From Thermoplasmata archaeon (GTDB lineage: Archaea; Thermoplasmatota; Thermoplasmata; Thermoplasmatales; Thermoplasmataceae): a stretch of DNA of 6,533 nt. Each line of letters begins with the position of its first letter. Position 1 is the first letter of the stretch. The notes beneath the pieces are model-generated. The model was not told the origin of the DNA. It ran no database searches and saw only the letters and a list, made by a program, of their open reading frames with translations. Below are positions 5,271-6,533 of this stretch, in pieces. The DNA lies in the NCBI GenBank assembly GCA_021835265.1, contig JAKBQK010000388.1, positions 1 through 6,533 of the forward strand. The letters are read 5' to 3'. The position numbers and the translations under genes were made by a program.

Positions 5271-5321
5271 TCAGATGACCTCTCTGAACCTTAATTTTTT
5301 GATGAATAGTAGAGAACTCAT
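5271..5321 (-). other. Open extension after the TIR stop codon
   Basis: Beyond the TGA at 5348-5346 the same frame stays open for 24 more codons to TGA 5273-5271. It includes an ATG at 5321 and reads MSSLLFIKKLRFREVI. This could be a tiny gene, a former C-terminus cut by a nonsense mutation, or chance. There is no SD motif close to the ATG. The rest of the 5010-5345 gap has a weak AGTTTT/AAAACT hairpin (5181-5205) and no other gene. Confidence 0.15.
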
Positions 5322-5345
5322 TTTGTCTAATTTTCTTCCACCCTC

Positions 5346-6083
5346 TCAAAGAACATTAGAAACACTTGTCGACCTATCAAACCATTCATCAAATGCGAGA
5401 GCTTGTTCTTTCAAATTGCTTAGCACCTTATCAATGTCTAAATTTGATGCTTTGATTTCATGCTTGCATACAGGACAAGGGAAGGGCATCTTGTACAGCA
5501 TTCCGTAATATTTAGACTTGCAGTTGGGATTTGGGCAAGTAATAAAGTCAGCATACAAAGCATTCTTGGGTTTAGTATCTGGTTTAAACTGCATACCCGC
5601 AGATTCAGCTATTGTCTTGAATGGTTCCGAAAAACTCGTTAATTTTTTTGGCCGTTGGATATAAGCATCCACATAGGGAACAGGGAGATTAATCCAATCA
5701 CTTTCAAAATTTTCAAAAACTATTATGTTCTTTGACAAATCATGGGCAGTCCCAACTTCATATCCTACCCACATAGCTGTGTGCGGCTTTGTCATAAACC
5801 TTGAAAGTGTCACAATTACAGATGAGGAGGTTCCAATTGCTTTCTTAATGGTTTCTGAATGTGGGGGCTCATTTTCAGTAAAACTATATCTAAACCTTTG
5901 ATGTTTTGTAGAGGAAAACATACTGTCAAGGAATGCCATGCCATTATTGTCTCGGCTGCTATGAGAATCAAAAACAAAAAGCGATCTATCGACAATGACA
6001 TCCTTGAGTCTAATTGTTATCTTGTTGGATTCTGATGGTTTTATTCTGTCAAATTCCTTAAATCCTATCATTGGAGAAGTCAT
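5346..6083 (-). CDS. TIR-domain protein with C-terminal zinc ribbon
   Basis: The 245-residue protein has a TIR-like domain at about residues 34-125. SLFVFDSHSSRDN (35-46, core FDSHSSRD) matches the first strand and box-1 loop. SSSVIVTLSRFM (86-97) is the central strand with the typical 'vtlS'. MWVGYEVGTAHDLSKNIIVF contains W105-x3-E109, the WxxxE motif whose glutamate is catalytic in TIR enzymes that cleave NAD+ or make cyclic ADP-ribose signals. A linker follows, then a zinc ribbon with Cys183/Cys188 (CPNPNC) and Cys203/Cys206 (CPVC), and a helical tail (211-238). A stop codon lies 18 nt before the ATG at 6083, so that is the earliest start; ATG at residue 5 is an alternative. No clear TATA box or SD was found. 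Prokaryotic TIR proteins often act in antiviral defence (Thoeris-type and others), and the 2TM gene downstream could be the effector. The zinc ribbon may sense nucleic acid or a partner. Which product it makes cannot be told from sequence. Confidence 0.88.
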   Translation of the reverse strand: MTSPMIGFKEFDRIKPSESNKITIRLKDVIVDRSLFVFDSHSSRDNNGMAFLDSMFSSTKHQRFRYSFTENEPPHSETIKKAIGTSSSVIVTLSRFMTKPHTAMWVGYEVGTAHDLSKNIIVFENFESDWINLPVPYVDAYIQRPKKLTSFSEPFKTIAESAGMQFKPDTKPKNALYADFITCPNPNCKSKYYGMLYKMPFPCPVCKHEIKASNLDIDKVLSNLKEQALAFDEWFDRSTSVSNVL

Positions 6084-6533
6084 TCTAATTAAGCTAAATT
6101 ACTCTGAAGAAAAATGTTTGGTTTTTTATGCAAGAAGAAATAAAATTATTAAGTTTAATGATGTGAAATGTTTTTATTTACGAGTACAGCGTCAATTCAA
6201 GTTAAATTAGAGTTCAAAAGAATCGGCAGTAATTGATATCTGAAGATCAAAACCAGAAATTTGATGCTTTAACCTCCAATGGAGAACAATATAAAGAAAG
6301 CTAATTCCGAGTCTATTTGGCTTGACCCGATATAATAGTCAAGAAGATGCAATGTTTTGAAATCATATGGTATTGAACAGTGAAATCAGAGTAAGTATTT
6401 ACAGTAAAATATATTTCTAAATTTACATCGGTACTATATAAGGAAAGCCCGATCAGAAGTGTGCCATGAGGTTCTAACGGTGATTTCTAAATTATTAATT
6501 GGATAATTTTCTAAGCAATTTAAGTTTTAAGCG
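6084..6533. other. Gene-free right end with short hairpins
   Basis: No open frame with a credible start is visible on either strand. Three inverted repeats follow each other: ATCAAA/TTTGAT (6246-6265), CTCCA-A-TGGAG (6274-6284) and CTTGAC/GTCAAG (6321-6343). A good TATA-like CTATATAAGG lies at 6434-6443. The first part is probably the upstream region of the TIR gene. No tRNA, C/D-box or repeat array could be recognised. Confidence 0.45.
6434..6443 (+). promoter_or_regulatory. TATA-like element near the right edge
   Basis: CTATATAAGG would start transcription near 6460-6466. A GTG at 6459 opens only 15 codons (VCHEVLTVISKLLIG, ending at 6506), and the ATG at 6466 meets a stop after three codons. 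It may drive a non-coding RNA, a gene starting beyond the window, or a lost gene. Confidence 0.35.

Noticed and set aside
4485..6083. Classical Thoeris system
   Set aside because: The TIR gene could serve as ThsB, but there is no SIR2-SLOG protein, and the 2TM neighbour shows no Macro domain.
5275..6210. Several + strand frames (5275-5508, 5460-5642, 5995-6210) and a minus frame at 5816-6001
   Set aside because: All overlap the TIR gene, whose domain motifs prove the real frame.
1..6533. Transposase, integrase or replication initiator
   Set aside because: No DDE, tyrosine recombinase, serine recombinase or Rep motif was seen in any frame, so a mobile-element origin remains only an inference.

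Overview
The window looks archaeal. Several genes have an A/T-rich TATA-like element centred about 24-27 nt before the start codon and no Shine-Dalgarno sequence, which is the usual arrangement for leaderless archaeal transcripts. Genes inside the one clear operon do carry Shine-Dalgarno-like GGAG/AAGG motifs. The low G+C content, the many small zinc-ribbon and winged-helix proteins and the mixed leaderless/SD style would fit a mesophilic Nitrososphaeria (Thaumarchaeota)-type genome or an element within one. That placement is an inference: no marker gene is present.

Layout. Positions 1-825 have no convincing intact gene. They hold an AT dinucleotide run, a TATA box followed by a nested inverted-repeat cluster, a 12-bp inverted repeat, and a probable decayed gene (320-742, two in-frame stops). 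A five-helix membrane protein of unknown function follows on the + strand (826-1713). Between it and the next gene lies a small minus-strand gene broken by a frameshift (1746-1885). Then comes a minus-strand stand-alone nuclease-like protein with a PD-(D/E)XK core (1936-2559). A 305-bp divergent intergenic region with paired repeats and promoters separates it from a + strand operon of five small genes (2865-4376): a Cys-rich zinc-binding-like protein, a 75-aa beta-rich protein, a three-helix membrane protein, a 47-aa zinc ribbon and a winged-helix DNA-binding protein. Convergent to that operon, on the minus strand, are a two-helix membrane protein (4485-5009) and, upstream of it, a TIR-domain protein with a C-terminal zinc ribbon (5346-6083). 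The last 450 bp hold short hairpins and a TATA-like box but no gene.

How the genes may work together. The TIR protein keeps the WxxxE catalytic-glutamate motif of TIR NAD+-consuming enzymes. It lies directly upstream, on the same strand, of a small 2TM protein that resembles the SLATT class of membrane effectors. This pair is the best candidate for an undescribed system: a TIR sensor/signal producer or NADase with a membrane-acting partner. The minus-strand PD-(D/E)XK protein may be a third defence-type gene, but it is separated from the pair by the + strand operon. That operon is richer in G+C (30 of 60 bases at 3001-3060, against 18 of 60 at 4501-4560), so the two blocks may have different histories. 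Broken genes on the left side fit an accessory, rearranging region.
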